This document shows, one piece after another, positions 47,201 through 59,640 of a stretch of DNA of 64,000 bases. The DNA is from Gordionus sp. m RMFG-2023 (lineage: Eukaryota > Nematomorpha > Gordioida > Chordodea > Parachordodidae). The notes beneath the pieces are model-generated. The model saw only the letters and a program-made list of their open reading frames with translations. It had not been told where the DNA came from and did not search any database. The DNA is taken from positions 16,407,366-16,471,365 of the forward strand of contig NC_088777.1 of NCBI RefSeq assembly GCF_954871325.1, written 5' to 3'. Position numbers and translations under genes: made by a program. Within the stretch, counting starts at the first letter, position 1, and the number at the start of each line of letters is the position of its first letter.

Positions 47201-50200
47201 TTCTTTTTATTTTTAAATCATCGTTTGCATTTTTATTTAAAAAATGTAATTAATTTTTATAAAACAAACAAGAAACGAAATTTACTGACTTAACATCGTC
47301 GGTTGGTACCGGAGTTGAACTATAAACGAAATCTGGAGGATAGGAAAAATCGAAACTATTGACGCAAGGGATGGCTACTGGTTCTGACCTATTAGTTATA
47401 TCCTCATCAATCACGTTAGCTACTGCCTAAAGGGGGAAAAAATAATTTATTTTATAACATATCCTGAGCTAAGATTATAGGAGTGATAATTTATCTCTAA
47501 AATACAGCCATATTTGTTTTTGATGCACGTTAAAATATTGATCTGTGTTTCGGATATAAGTTTTTTGAATAAAATTTGGTATGAGGGGTTATATCAATGT
47601 CGTAAATTTAGTATATATTCTGTACCAAAAATTTAAAGATATGAGCCTTCAAAGTTCAAATCAAGATCTTTAATGTATCTCAAATATCTGATAAATATTT
47701 ATCCCAGTCAAAAATTATTATATCATTTTATCACAAAATTGGAAATCTTTTTCTTTTTATATAATTATGTCATGTAAGATTTTACAATCAGGCTTCTTAA
47801 TCCATGTTAACAGTTCGTAGCATAACATGCAAAATGTTAAATATTGATAATATATACGCACCGGCTAACTGCAAGGGAATGAATTGAACAATTTATACTT
47901 ATCTTATTTAGTTCCCCAAAATAGGTTTAAATCTGTATGCGTGCTTCTATATAAATAAAACTAGATAGCAGTGGTTAATGCCTCATAATATGTGAACACT
48001 TTACATCACCAAGAAAAGATATTTACATGAAAAGTGAAAAAAAAAATTTTTTGAACTGGATAAAAAGTTTTGGGCAGTTCTTAGAAAATTCTATGTAAAT
48101 TTTAAAAGATGAAAATAAGTATCACTAGAGTCCCAAGCGTTATCATCTCAAAAAATTATTTTTGCTTTCGTAAATATGATATTTTTTAATTTTTTTAGCA
48201 TTCTCTTATGGAGAACTTTAAGGGTTATAAAACGATATATGTGATTAATGTAAATATTTATGGAGTATTAATTGGTTATAAATCATAAAAAATCAAGAAA
48301 TCATATCAGAATCTATTTGAATAATTTTTATTCTTTTTAAAAATTGGTATACTAAAATAGCATATTTGGGGCCAATTTTTCATGTAATGACCCAAGGCCA
48401 TTTCCAGACAGAACGTTTTTTCAAAGCGGTTTTTGGGCAATGTAACCAGCAATTTTTTTTTATTTCCAAAAAAATGTTAAATTCTAGAATTAATTTTTTT
48501 TATATAATTTTTTTTATACAATATATTTTATAAAAAAATCAATCCGGAGCCACATTTTTAAAAATGACATTTAATCGTTATTAAAATCAAACCAGTTTGT
48601 TTTCTATTTACGATTAAAAAAATGGGGATCTAAATTGTTTTTTTTAAAAAATATAATTGGAGAAGTTAACATTTTTTGGGGGAAATAAAAAATTAATTGC
48701 TGGTAATATTATCCAAAAACCGCTTTGAAAAAATATGTCTAGAAATGGCTCAAGAGCTATTTGGCGCTATAAAAAAAAGTTATTTTAAGAAAAATTGCAT
48801 TTATTAAAAAAAACAACTTAAAAGCAATTTTATAAAACCTTCTTTTTTTGCAATAAACAACAAAATGGAAAATTTAAATCAAAAATTTTATCAAAAAATA
48901 TATATATAAACTATTTTTTCCAAATCTCGATTGTACTCATAGTCTTTAGTGCCTTACCATTATTCTTTATAATAAATTCATCTGTCAATTTTTATGCATA
49001 TATCAAAAAAATACAAACCTCAAAATTGCGGGTAATGTCGAGATGCTGGCCAAAACTAAAATAATCCACTGGCAAACGACAAGAAGTTATGGATAGATAT
49101 GAGAGGAGTTCTGGGTAGGAGGTTATGGTCAGACCACACGGAGTAACGTAGATTACCTTAGGAGATCATGTGTGCAATAAAGTTATAAAAAAAAATGTAG
49201 AAACGTTTTGTTAAAAAAAATGGAATTAAATGTGTCTCAATTAATAAAGAAAATTAAATATCCTAAAATTGTCATAATTAATAATAATATTTAGAATGAT
49301 ATATAATTCAGAAAATCCTAAATGTTATGTAGGGAATGTGATGAATTTCCTGAATTAAAAATATAAAAAATGAAATGAAAAAGGCGTTTAATATGAATAC
49401 CACATATTTAGTAAAACATCGTCAATGTGTATCTATATGGAAGGAATCACATTACTTATTGAAAACCTTTTATATTAAAAAGTCTGTATGCCATTTCTTT
49501 TTTAATAAAATCGCTCTTTATAATAACTTAAACTAAAATTTAGAATATAAAGATTAAAAAAAAGAAGAGTTTTGATGAAACATAAATACCCCAATTTAAT
49601 TTTTTTAGTATGATTTTAAAAAATTATTTTGGAATCGGAACGGAATCGTACTATAAAATTTAATTTAATTAATATGTTTTCCTAAATTTTAGAATATTAT
49701 TTCCAAGAATAACCATAAATCGTACTTTTATAATAACAAAATTCATTAAAACAGGATTTTAAATGAACTTTGTACCTATTTCTAAAAATAAAATTTTGGC
49801 TCGGATAAGACTTGGATTTTTAAAATTTGAAATTGGGTTGTGCCTAAAAAAAATAGGCCCAGTGTAGGACTATGGTGTACATTAATTGAAGCATATTTAA
49901 AAAATTTTAAGAAATTTATAAAATTGCCACCGATATTTAAAAAAAATTAACCTTTAACTTTTCTGGTAATGATAAATCTATGGACATTTGGAAAACCCTG
50001 TTCAATTTTTATGAAATTTAGTATACAAATTAAGGTTCATGTTACCGATATCTGGGGCTTTTATATAATTGGAGATTTCAAGTGTTAAAACATGTAAAAT
50101 CACCTTTTGTATGAGTCGGGTTTAATTTAATCATTGATTAAAAACGAAATTGTAAATAATCATTTACTATTAAATGAAGCATATACTTTAAATTTTTTAG

Positions 50201-53200
50201 ATTTAAAAAATTTTAGCATTTCATAATGATATCTAGAATCTCCTTAATCAAATATGAGTTATTAGATTTTTCTAAACCTTTAAACATACGTTACTAATAT
50301 ATTACCAATATATATGAGTAAAAAAATGGATAAATTTAGTAAAAAATTAAATTAACAATATTTTTTATATCAGTGACATTTTGTTTATTTATGGTAATCA
50401 AAAATCCCTATTACACCATGTCTAGGCTGTGGATAAGGCATTGGACTAGGCTGTGCAGATGACCAATATAAAATATGGCATGAGTTACTTAATTTTTTTC
50501 TTTCTATCATTCTCAATAAAAGTATTTATGCCATATTTTAAATATTGAAATAGTAAACTTGGTGGGGGCTAAAAATTTTATGAGCTAGGTAACTTGTGCA
50601 AAATATGTTGTGGAACTTTGGAAAAAAATAAAGCTATATCAAGAATAGTACTAGGAGGCTAAATTTTGGATTTAACAATTTCTCGGTCCAAATAAAAAGG
50701 TCAGGCTGCAAGGTTATCATTTTGTTATGGTATTATAAATATATGTTGGATACTTAAGTACAGGGCCTAGCCAGAAATTTCTTGCTAGGGAGAGGTAACT
50801 GCTTTCATGGGGGGGGGGGGGGTGTCTATTTTTTGAAATAAAACAAATAGTTAGGCACAGAAATTTTCTTGCTATTTTGATTAAAAATTTGTAAAGGTAA
50901 ATATGAATACAAAATAATGCTATCATATATATAATATGATAATTTTTATTTTTAAATTTTAACAATAATGAATTAGAAGTCAAATTCTGTGGTATTTATT
51001 TCATAAGCTATTAATACTAAATTTTATTATGCCAATCTTTCGTCGATGTGCTCGATAGAATTTTCTTTATGTTGAGAATGAAGCCTCACAAGAAGCGTTT
51101 GATACCCCAATGATGATGGCTGCTGTAAATGCAAGATGATATTTTTTTAAACATAATATTTATGATATTTTAAATTATGAGTTTCTTTAACTTCTGCAGC
51201 TGTTTCTATTTCTGTTCATGATTAACATTTCCACATTTAAAGTTTAATAATGATTTAAATGGGCCATTTTATCTGGTATAAAATAATCAGCATGGAGGAG
51301 GGGGTAATGTATAAAACATGATAGAAGATTAAATCAACTTCTGTAAATCTATCTAAAAAACGATCTACAATAATTTCATAATTCTTCTTAAAGAACTATA
51401 ATTGGAGTCCTTTTCACAATCAAATTACAATTAGGTATCGCCTAAAAAAAACTTAAATATTTGTAGGCGTTTTAAATACCTTTGATGATCTTTGAGGGAT
51501 GAGATTAAATATTGATATACGTTTTTCAGTCATTATTCTTAACAAATCAAAAGAATTATCACTTTTTTATTTTTTAATATATTAATAGTCAAATTAATAT
51601 AATTTTTAGAATTCACTCTATTAGTACCTACTGACTGTAGATTAGCTAATATAATGTAATTTATATTAACACATTGAGACAAAAGACCAGAGGCTTCAAC
51701 TGGAAGGTATACCTCTAAGTTAAATAGAAGGGTAAAATAATACTTTATCAATAGCCGCACAATTCTCATAAATAATAAGAGATGTTTCTTAAAAACCAGT
51801 CCATCTCTGGTTTAAAAGTCTCTTAAGAGTATAGCCTGTATTTACAGGATACATTAAAACGCCTAAATAAATTATACAATGCATAGATAAATTAAAAAAA
51901 TACAATATTATAATAGCAATGGACATTTTAATTAATTTTTTTTTGGACAGACTTACGTTTGCACCATCATATTCCTGGCTTATTACATTTGATGAATTAA
52001 TATTTAATTCATTAAGTTGCTTTAAAATACAGTTAATAATGCTTTCAGCAGAAAGACATTAAATTAATGATTCCTATTAGATTTTCTTAAATTTTCCACA
52101 AAAATATAATAAATAACAAGGTTTAACCTAAATCTTTTGTCTTATCAGTCTTAAGACAAAAAAAAGCATCTCACTTTTGTTACATTTTTCTGAAATAATT
52201 AGAGTTAATTTTGAATTTAGGGTAATGTATACTGTGCATTTTGGATATTTATTACACAATTTATTTAATTCAAGATATTTTTGGATGGAGCGTGAAAACA
52301 TTGCTAGAAATATTCCAAAAGAATAAATTTTGTTTTTATTTTTTACAGCATCCATAATTTTTATTAAACCTGCCCCACAAAAAAGTAGCTCCATTATGCT
52401 AAGAAGTAATATCAAATCAAATATTGATTTAAGATAATAACAATTATGGTTAATTTGCTGATACCAGTTGTTATCTCACTGTCCTTATTTATATTAAGAT
52501 TTTTATCATGCCATATTGTTATTGAATTTAAATGAGAATTTGAGCTTTTATTTTATAGCAGTCCCTTCATATCAAAAAATCGACTCATATTGGGCTTTTG
52601 AACAACAATAGCTAAATTTATTTTGTCCAAATTCATCACTTAGACAATTAATGAGTGAATAGATATTTTATAACTAATATTTTTAAAGGTATATTTTTGT
52701 TGTTTATTAATTTATATAAATTAAATAATATTTGTCTAAAAATTTGTTGTATTTTTCTTAAGATTTAATTGCAAATTAAAATTTAATAACTAAAATTTTA
52801 AATTTGGGTTCCCAGAAAAGATTTAGTGTTTATTTTTGGGGGCAAAATTTTTTTCCGAGGGGCCATGTTTGGAAACCAACCTCATCCCATGGATGGCCCT
52901 GTTTAGTAAGCCAATTACATTTAAAATGTACAATTATGATTTTTTAAGCTATATAAATTAAGTAAAACTAAATTGTTCATAAATTTAATTAACTTAAATA
53001 AAAAATATTATTGTCTTCATTCATATAAAATGAAGTGAAAATTTACTTTTGTATTATTTCTTATCATTCTATTCCATCCTGTTTGAATAGGAATATATAA
53101 AACACTAATATCTGACTGAAAGTTCTTAGGATCTAGTGAAAAATATGATAGACATTTAGGTGAACAATTGTGTGGTGTATATTTGGCCATTTTCATAATA

Positions 53201-53670
53201 TCATTATCAATTTTTGTATATGTTCCTAAGGATTCTTGTGAGGTATTTTCATTAACTTTCATAATTTTAATAGAAGATTGAGGAACAATTTTATTAGAAT
53301 TATGAAATGATACCCTATTTTTATCATTGCTAAAATTTGTATCTAAACTTTTTGGAAAATATTTCTTCAAAGCAGCATCCAGATTTGGTTGTGCAGATTG
53401 TGTTATGTCATATGATTTCAGTATAGTCTTAGACGCGTTAGTTTCATCATGCATGTAAGTTCTATCAGGTTCTAAATAATCTTCATCATAACTGGCACCA
53501 CTTTCATCACCCTCATCATCAGTTTCAGTTATTTTCAAAAGTTTTTGATAAGAATTATCTAGCATATTATAAATCATGGAATATTTTTTGTTTAAATTAT
53601 CAAATTCATCATTAATGTTACTAGCAGTTAGCATTATATAATCCAGTATTTCTTGTTGATAGCCGTTCAT
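41298..53670 (-). CDS. SETDB1: SETDB1/eggless-type histone H3K9 methyltransferase, Tudor-less
   Basis: Six exons join in phase to 646 codons: 53670-53047, 49156-49019, 47426-47270, 42599-42434, 42272-41634 and 41514-41298. The enzyme family trimethylates histone H3 lysine 9 in the nucleus for heterochromatin and transposon silencing. Visible in order are a coiled-coil-like start (about 1-50), an acidic stretch (52-72), [10 protein letters not shown], an MBD-like region with VTPCGL (209-254), IPCVN, the pre-SET cysteine array (313-390, with CSCTDLC and [20 protein letters not shown]), SET-N KGWGIRC (411-417), a short SET-splitting insert (about 463-555), [18 protein letters not shown] (578 on), [11 protein letters not shown] and post-SET CRC with a final GRLI. 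NHSC and the post-SET CxCx4C are intact, so activity is plausible. Human SETDB1 is about twice as long and has Tudor domains before the MBD; these are absent. The exon 3/4 junction is the least certain. Confidence 0.93.
43360..43560 (+). pseudogene. hAT transposase C-terminal relic in a SETDB1 intron
   Basis: The plus strand reads [13 protein letters not shown], then in a shifted frame [14 protein letters not shown], then LKPENVDAL. This is the conserved dimerisation end of hAT transposases (family pattern: a small-residue IP...SERxFS...R..L...N). At least one frameshift and one stop interrupt it. No element ends were found. It lies between SETDB1 exons 3 and 4. Confidence 0.65.
43690..43795. 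mobile_element. fragment of a GC-armed hAT MITE
   Basis: It contains TCGCGCTGGGCAGGT, TTGGGTTCGGCCAGG and TTAGGCCCGATTAT separated by A/T runs. This is the arm pattern of the 16214/19343 family but without recognisable ends. A further scrap (CCCGTCTGGCCCGGC) lies at about 44591-44615. Confidence 0.5.
44900..46626 (+). mobile_element. hAT transposon with decayed transposase
   Basis: The ends are TAGTGCTGTGAAGTAACG and, at the right, GTAACGTTTACAGCACTA. They are flanked by a perfect 8-bp duplication GATAAAAG (44892-44899 and 46627-46634). Both subterminal regions carry clusters of GTAACG/CGTTAC words, the expected transposase-binding repeats. The plus strand encodes a BED zinc-finger-like N-terminus (45275-45475, with CKCKLRPN and SSNLKKHL), an [17 protein letters not shown] segment near 45630, and the C-terminal dimerisation region (45892-46365, [20 protein letters not shown]). 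Frame breaks between these blocks and the loss of most of the catalytic middle make it inactive at 1.73 kb. It lies in the SETDB1 intron between exons 3 and 4. Confidence 0.9.
48370..48775. mobile_element. foldback element/MITE with long inverted repeats
   Basis: About 48394-48461 and 48688-48750 are inverted repeats of some 60 bp. Both contain TTTTTTCAAAGCGGTTTTTGG (20 bases shown less one), a GCCATTTC(C/T)AGACA word and ACCAGCAATT. Weaker similarity continues outward to about 48370 and 48775. The 230-bp centre is AT-rich and non-coding. The target duplication is not clear, so the superfamily (Tc1/mariner-like or foldback) is open. It lies in the SETDB1 intron between exons 2 and 3. Confidence 0.65.
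50761..52901 (-). mobile_element. probable hAT element with decayed transposase in SETDB1 intron 1
   Basis: CAGGGCCTAGCC at the left (50761) and GGATGGCCCTG at the right (ending about 52901) form a short inverted terminus. The flanks CTTAAGTA and TTTAGTAA are only loosely similar. On the minus strand near 51965-52040 there is [20 protein letters not shown], resembling the Q-x-YDGA block of ZMYM/DUF4371-type hAT transposases. Neighbouring frames at 52128-52415 and 51539-51769 could be other pieces. A 14-nt G run is near 50810. It is heavily decayed and the boundaries are tentative. Confidence 0.45.
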
Positions 53671-55425
53671 TTTTTAAATTATTTAACAAAATTCAGAAAT
53701 AAAAAGATAATGTGACTTCAAACATCTTACCTGTCAGAAATGACTTAGCGGACAGGTCAGTCGCACAATAAAACAATTTATAATGTAATAAAAAAATTTA
53801 AATTTCTAAATTGAACATTATGACAATTTTACAGGTCTCTTATTTAAATAATAATGTAGTAAAATACTTATAATAATGTCTAACTTATTTTAAATTATAT
53901 TCCTCTACATACTCTATACAGATCTCAGATTCAGGCTAAAAAAATTTAGTTGCCCAGGCGAAACTGAATATGAAAATCTAAAAAAAAATCGAAATTTACG
54001 TAAACTCTTGCTCGAGATAATAAAAATTAGTTTAATAAAAAGAGGAAAATGATTATTCAAATAAAAATTAGTAGTGTTATAAACATTTCTTAAAAAATTA
54101 AACGCGTTTGTTTTTATTATCTTCAAAAACAGGGTTTGTTTATAACTTATGACGTAAATTTTAAAAATTTTTTATTTAAAATAAATAATTACCTTATAGT
54201 ATTTAACATAATGCATGTTTAAAATTATAATTTAAACAAATAAAAAAAAAATCATATAAAAAAAGTTTCGCAAGAATTTTTAATATGGATAAACTTTTAT
54301 AAATCATATAAAATTTAATTCTTCATAAAAAGTATAAATTATAATAATTTGAATTGTGTTCAACTATTAAAATATAAAGCCCTTGTGGAAACATAAAACA
54401 AGAAAGAAATTTAGAATAATCACATTAAAAATAAATAAATTTTAAAGATATTAAATATTTTACTAAGTATTTACTATACTTAATGATTTTTACTTTATGC
54501 AACTATTATAATAATTTAATAAGCAACAATATAATATAATTATTAACAGGATATAGTTATCCTATGTAAAATAATAAATATTACAATCAAATATCTCTTT
54601 AAATTGGAACCGGAAGATTTTTAAATAGAATATGTACTATTTGGACACATTTTACATTTGGCTAGGTTAGAATTATTTTATTGAAAATAGGATGTTACTT
54701 TAAAGTATTTATTATATAGCCATAGGATTCTATTATGTAATTGTTTATTTTTATTATTATTAAAAATGTAGTGTTTATTTTTTATATTATATTATATATT
54801 ATATTGAAATTATCGATAATTGTATAATTAATATTTTTTTAGTTTTTAAAAGAAAGAAATAAAATAATTGTTTAAAAATAAAATATTGTTTGTCAATATT
54901 ATTTTAAGTTAATTAAGAGATAAAAAAATAGTGAAAATAAAGTTAGAGAGTTCTTAACCAATTCAGTAATCTATATAAAAAATAAAAGTCATAAAAGTGG
55001 TACCGTTAAAAAGACACTTATAATTAATTCGATATAACTACTTACTACCATCTATACGAGGATTTTTTTAAAAAAACGGTAAAATTCATAATCAAAGGTA
55101 CAATATTTTTCTTTATTGAAATTTAATGTATTGTCTAGTAATTATTTTAACAATAATTGCATTAGCATATTTTTTTTCATTTAGAATTATAAAAATTATA
55201 GAAATAAAATTTTTAATAAGTGCTATAAATATACAAAAATTAAATCCTTGAAATAATTTGTAAGGTATAAGTTAAAGTATAAAAAAAATACGTTCAACAA
55301 AAAGAATATAAGAACTTTCAAAAGTATGTCATAATGTATTTATTTAGTATTAGTTTTTAGTCTAATATTAAACATTTATATTTGGTATAAAAGAAGAAAT
55401 ATTAATAAGGAGACGAATAAAATAA
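53671..55425. other. AT-rich stretch upstream of SETDB1
   Basis: This contains the presumed SETDB1 promoter and 5' UTR just above 53670. No exon encoding a Tudor-like fold was found on the minus strand. The frame at 53914-54126 is low-complexity F/S/L/N/K and is not supported. The rest is featureless A/T-rich DNA. Confidence 0.45.
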
Positions 55426-58400
55426 GATTGTTAAAGCAAATGGATAGGGAAAAAAATGAAAAATATGATAAATTGAAAAATTATATAATGAAAAATATGG
55501 AATGTTAAAAACAGATATCTTTAGAGATTCTGAAAAAAGTAAATTTGGAATTAATGTTAATCAAACAGAGATCAGATTCTGAAAAGAAAGAAATTGATAT
55601 GGAAAATAAAAATATAGAAGGTGAAAATAATGAAATTGTAATAATAAATATGACAAAGGATATAGTAATAAAAGAAATAGAGATTGAAAATATATATAAA
55701 AAAAGAAAATTTGGAAAGTGAAAAAGAAAAATTACTTTAAAAAGTTGAAGAAATGAAATGGGAAATTAAAAAATTGAATAAGGCAAATCAAAGGTATAAT
55801 GGTGAAACGGGTCAAAATAGAACATGTTATAATTGTGGGAAATATGGTCATATAAGAACAGGGGCGGACTAGCGACGCTACGGCCTCGTGGGCATTTTTT
55901 TATAGCGGCCACATTTATATGGGGGTGACACACCCATACCCCCATTAATGGCTTCTTATTTTTTGGAAATAAGTTCAAACGTTTTACATTTTTAGTAAAA
56001 ATAAGAATAGTATTATACGATAATTATATATTTTATTTTTAAAAAATGCACATCTAATATCATATTCATTACCTATGTAAAATAATATTCATCGAAAATA
56101 TATATTTTATATTAGATTTACAACGATATTGCACTATAAAATTAAATCATACATCACATGTTAAATATAAAAAAAATGGATACTCAATATATTAAATCAA
56201 TTAATTATAAATATAAAATTATTGCAGTTATACAATATTACAGATAATAAAATTGCTGCACTTTTATGAAATCAGGCACCGATCATATTGTAAATAATAT
56301 TAATAAGTTTCTAATAAAAGAATAAAGAAAATATATAATTTTTACGTTAATAAATCTCTCATTAACTTTGAACCTTTGCGCAAATATACAAGAATATCTT
56401 CTAGTTCAATCTATGCTAATAGTTCTCGTTCAACTTACATCATTAAAAACGCTTCTAATTTTTCTTGGTCAATATTAGCTCTCAGCTTATTTTTATAATT
56501 TTTAATTTACTAAATGCTTTCTCGCAATTAACCTGCGTAAATGATAAAGTTAAAATGTATTCGTAAGCCAAAAATAAATTAGTGTCACTTGTATGCATTT
56601 TGTATCTTTTAAGAATTTCATACATGCATATTAAACACTTGGTACATTTATTATCACACTGATTTATTATATTGTAATATTCCATCTTCATTTGACTCCT
56701 CACTTGTACATGCGATATTATCGTCCGTTTCTTTTAATTCTGATACCAAATCTTTGAATACACTGGCAAATGAACATATTTCGTTATGAAATTTAACACT
56801 CAATATATATGCCAATTGTGCCAGTTTTTCCAAGGCCTTTTCAGAAATACCTATACTATTTATTTCATCACTTGGATGCAAATATTGCACATTTAAGATA
56901 AGCTCTCAATTCGCAGAAAGTAGTTCCGGATAGGACGAAATAGTTCGAACCTATAAAGGTCAATCGATTCTTGAGGACGTTCATCTTGGCATTTGTCACT
57001 ATATATTCTCTTCGCTCGTCTTATTCGACCTTTTTACAGAGCATTTTGTACTCAGATACTCTCCGGGAGCTATAAATATGAAAATGTTTCATTTAAATTA
57101 GCAGCCATTTTATTGCTTTATTTTGAATCGATGATACAGAAAATTTAGCATCTTCTTACATTTTCCATGCTGACTAAGTACCTAATTTTTTAGTTTGAAG
57201 ATATGACAGTGGCCCCATTATTTTAAAAATTTTCAAATATATTATAGCTGTACTTAGAGTCATAAATTTACATAAATTATCTAGTTATTGTCTCAAATTA
57301 TTTATTATCTATTATAAATTGAAGTGCCTTTATCGTTATTGGGAGCAAGCTCTCTTTACCATATATCCATCTAAGGGTTTTTTCACGTGCCCACCACCTT
57401 ATCTCACCTATTTTTAGCAGCCTTCTCAACTTATTTTGGCCAGATGAATTATTCTGTTTTACCCAAGCATCCATCCTTTTATCCTCTTCACCGACCTGGA
57501 TTTTATTTGATTTCAATGAATTAAGAACAAGAAATGTTGGCTATATTATTTCTACAATTAATCAATGTATAAAATATAATATAATAAATTAATCAAAACT
57601 TAGCTTTCACTCTACTCAAACAGAAGCGTTTTCACTTCATTTGAAAAAAACAAAGAAAAGAACGTGGTAATGATGTGTAGCGACAAGCGACGTTATTGAT
57701 ATATTATGCATTAAAATATAGTAAACGACATGACAATTCTCAAGAAATGTGATATTCAAATCATAGAGATATCATTAAAAATAATAAATGATAAGAGAAA
57801 ATAATGTGAACATAATAATAATTTTTTTCTAATAGGCCTCTATTTTGATATTTTCCTCTGATCGGCCTCAAAAATCGACATTCTCGCGGTCTCGTGGGCA
57901 AAATGCCCACCGGGTCTTATGGCCAGTCCGCCCTGTATAAGAAGAGAATGTAATGAAGGGATAAATCAAAGAATGTTACTAGTAGTTTGTAAAAGATGTG
58001 GAAACAAATGACATAATGCTGAGGAATGTTAAGTTCCGGTATACAAGTTATTTAATGAAAAACAAAGAATGACAGCTGCGTGTGAAAATTGTGGAAAGTT
58101 TGGGCATACTTAGAATAAGTGTTATAAAAATAAATAGTGAAATTCCAAAACATTTCCAGCAGTGTAATACAGAAAAAATGAAGGGATAAATAGAAAAAAG
58201 AAATATGGAAGATATAACATGTTTTAAATGTCGTAATATTGGTCATTATACAAAAGATTGTACAGTAGGATGACTGTATGATATTAAAATAAAAACATTT
58301 AGAGGAGTTACATCAAAAAATCAGTTGGATCGATTGAATGAAAATATATATAAATATAAGAATGAAGGAAATGGAAATAACACTTATGGGATTATAAAAA

Positions 58401-59640
58401 TATGTTGGAAAATGTAACACGAAAGAATATGCAAATTAGTAATTTACCGATTTTAAAGTTGGAAGATAATAAAAATTTTGATTAATGTCCAAGAGTAAAA
58501 GTGAATGTAGGAAATAAAAAAATTCCGATGTTATTGGATACAGGGGCAACAATATCTATAATGGGGTATGATGAATTTCACAAATTATGGCGGAATGAAC
58601 CCATAATTAAAGATAAAATGAGGGTAAAACAATTGAATGGTTCAGAAATTATTATATTGAGAAAAGTAAATTTACCGGTATTAATAAATAATAAATTTGG
58701 ATCTTTGGGTATTGGAAGGAAAAATTGATACAGTTCTGGAATGGAATTGGATATCAAAATTTGGATTAGAAAATATTTTTTTGAATATATTTCAAGGGAA
58801 AAATGATAATAAAAATTAAGAAATTCGTGATAAGGAAGAAAATGAATTTTTGAAAAATAAAATGCTAAAAAGAGGTGAGATTAAAAATATATTAAATAAT
58901 TCTGAGGAAATTCAGAAAAATTAAAAAATTATAAGTGATAAAATGGGTCAGGCTGATATTTTGGATAATAAAATTGACATAAGTATAATACCTGATACGG
59001 AAATTGAGAAATATATTGATATGTAAATTAATAATATTTCGGTTGATAATGTTTTGAAAAATTCAGAAATTGAAAAAAAATATTGATTTGGAAATTGATA
59101 TTTCGGTTGATCTGAAAGTTGATAATATTTTGGAAATTGATGATGAAAATTTTAATTTGGAAATCGACAATAAGATAATTTCAGGGAAATCGAGGCTAGT
59201 GAATAGTTATTTAAAATGTGATGAGATATATAGACTCAAATTTGGAGTGGGAAAAATTACCTGTATCAAAAAATTTTCCGGTGAAATTGGTGAAAAAAAA
59301 ATAAGTGTGGTAGAAGAGAATTTGGCTCTATTAAGGAAGGATATGGTTGATTTTAAGAATAAATTTTATTTGATGAAAAATTGGGATTATAAGATAGATA
59401 TTTGTTTAAAAGAGAGTGGAGGATAATAAGGGGGTCAAAAAGCATAGGAATGGTATGAAAATGTAGTAAAAAAAAAGAAGAAATTAAAGGAAAAATTTGG
59501 GAATATATATGAGAAAGGTAAATACTAATTATCTGAGGGAATTGTAGAATATTGTAAGGAAAAAATTTGGGAATATATATATGAGAAGTATAAATGCTTA
59601 TTATCTGAGGGATTGTTGTATATTCTAAAATTATTGAAGG
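55426..59640 (+). mobile_element. LTR retroelement fossil: gag-like and protease region, split by a hAT element
   Basis: The plus strand shows a K/E/N-rich gag-like stretch (from about 55426). Several zinc-knuckle patterns C-x2-C-x4-H-x4-C follow (near 55825, 57988, 58081 and 58220). Then comes a retroviral-type aspartic protease region at 58501-58728 with MLLDTGATISIMG. Beyond it is a long E/I/D/K-rich frame (59070-59426). No reverse transcriptase or integrase follows within the window, and LTRs were not identified. Two imperfect copies of a roughly 70-bp unit (with AATTTGGGAATATATAT and TTATCTGAGGGA) lie in tandem at about 59490-59625. The copy is old, with several breaks, and is not functional. 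A younger hAT lies inside it at 55859-57935. Confidence 0.75.
55859..57935 (-). mobile_element. hAT transposon inserted in the LTR fossil
   Basis: The ends are CAGGGGCGGACTAGCGACG and GGCCAGTCCGCCCTG. They form an inverted terminus with a perfect 8-bp duplication TATAAGAA (55851-55858 and 57936-57943). The CAGGGGCGGACTGGCC terminus is a well-known animal hAT type. The minus strand carries transposase remnants in broken frames. RMDAWVKQN and IRWWAREKTLRWIYG lie in 57298-57516. ISEKALEKLAQLAYILSVKF lies in 56654-56890. The C-terminal dimerisation end TLSFTQVNCEKAFSKLKIIK lies in 56482-56703. It is 2.08 kb long and inactive by frame breaks, but its ends are well kept. Confidence 0.92.

Noticed and set aside
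50580-50625. Short repeat shared with 47115-47160 (AACTTGTGCAAAAT)
   Set aside because: The two patches are similar over only about 25 bp. This is too short to define an element.
50805-50822. Poly-G run as a G-quadruplex element
   Set aside because: Similar G or C runs at 4945, 20837, 31570 and 32451 all sit in or near worn MITE or AT-rich repeats. They look like simple homopolymer growth.
53914-54126. Possible upstream SETDB1 exon encoding Tudor domains
   Set aside because: The frame is low-complexity, with no Tudor-like aromatic pattern and no acceptor/donor arrangement joining it to the 53670 ATG.
56482-57516. Host gene on the minus strand
   Set aside because: All the coding pieces lie between the hAT termini with perfect target duplications and match hAT transposase landmarks.
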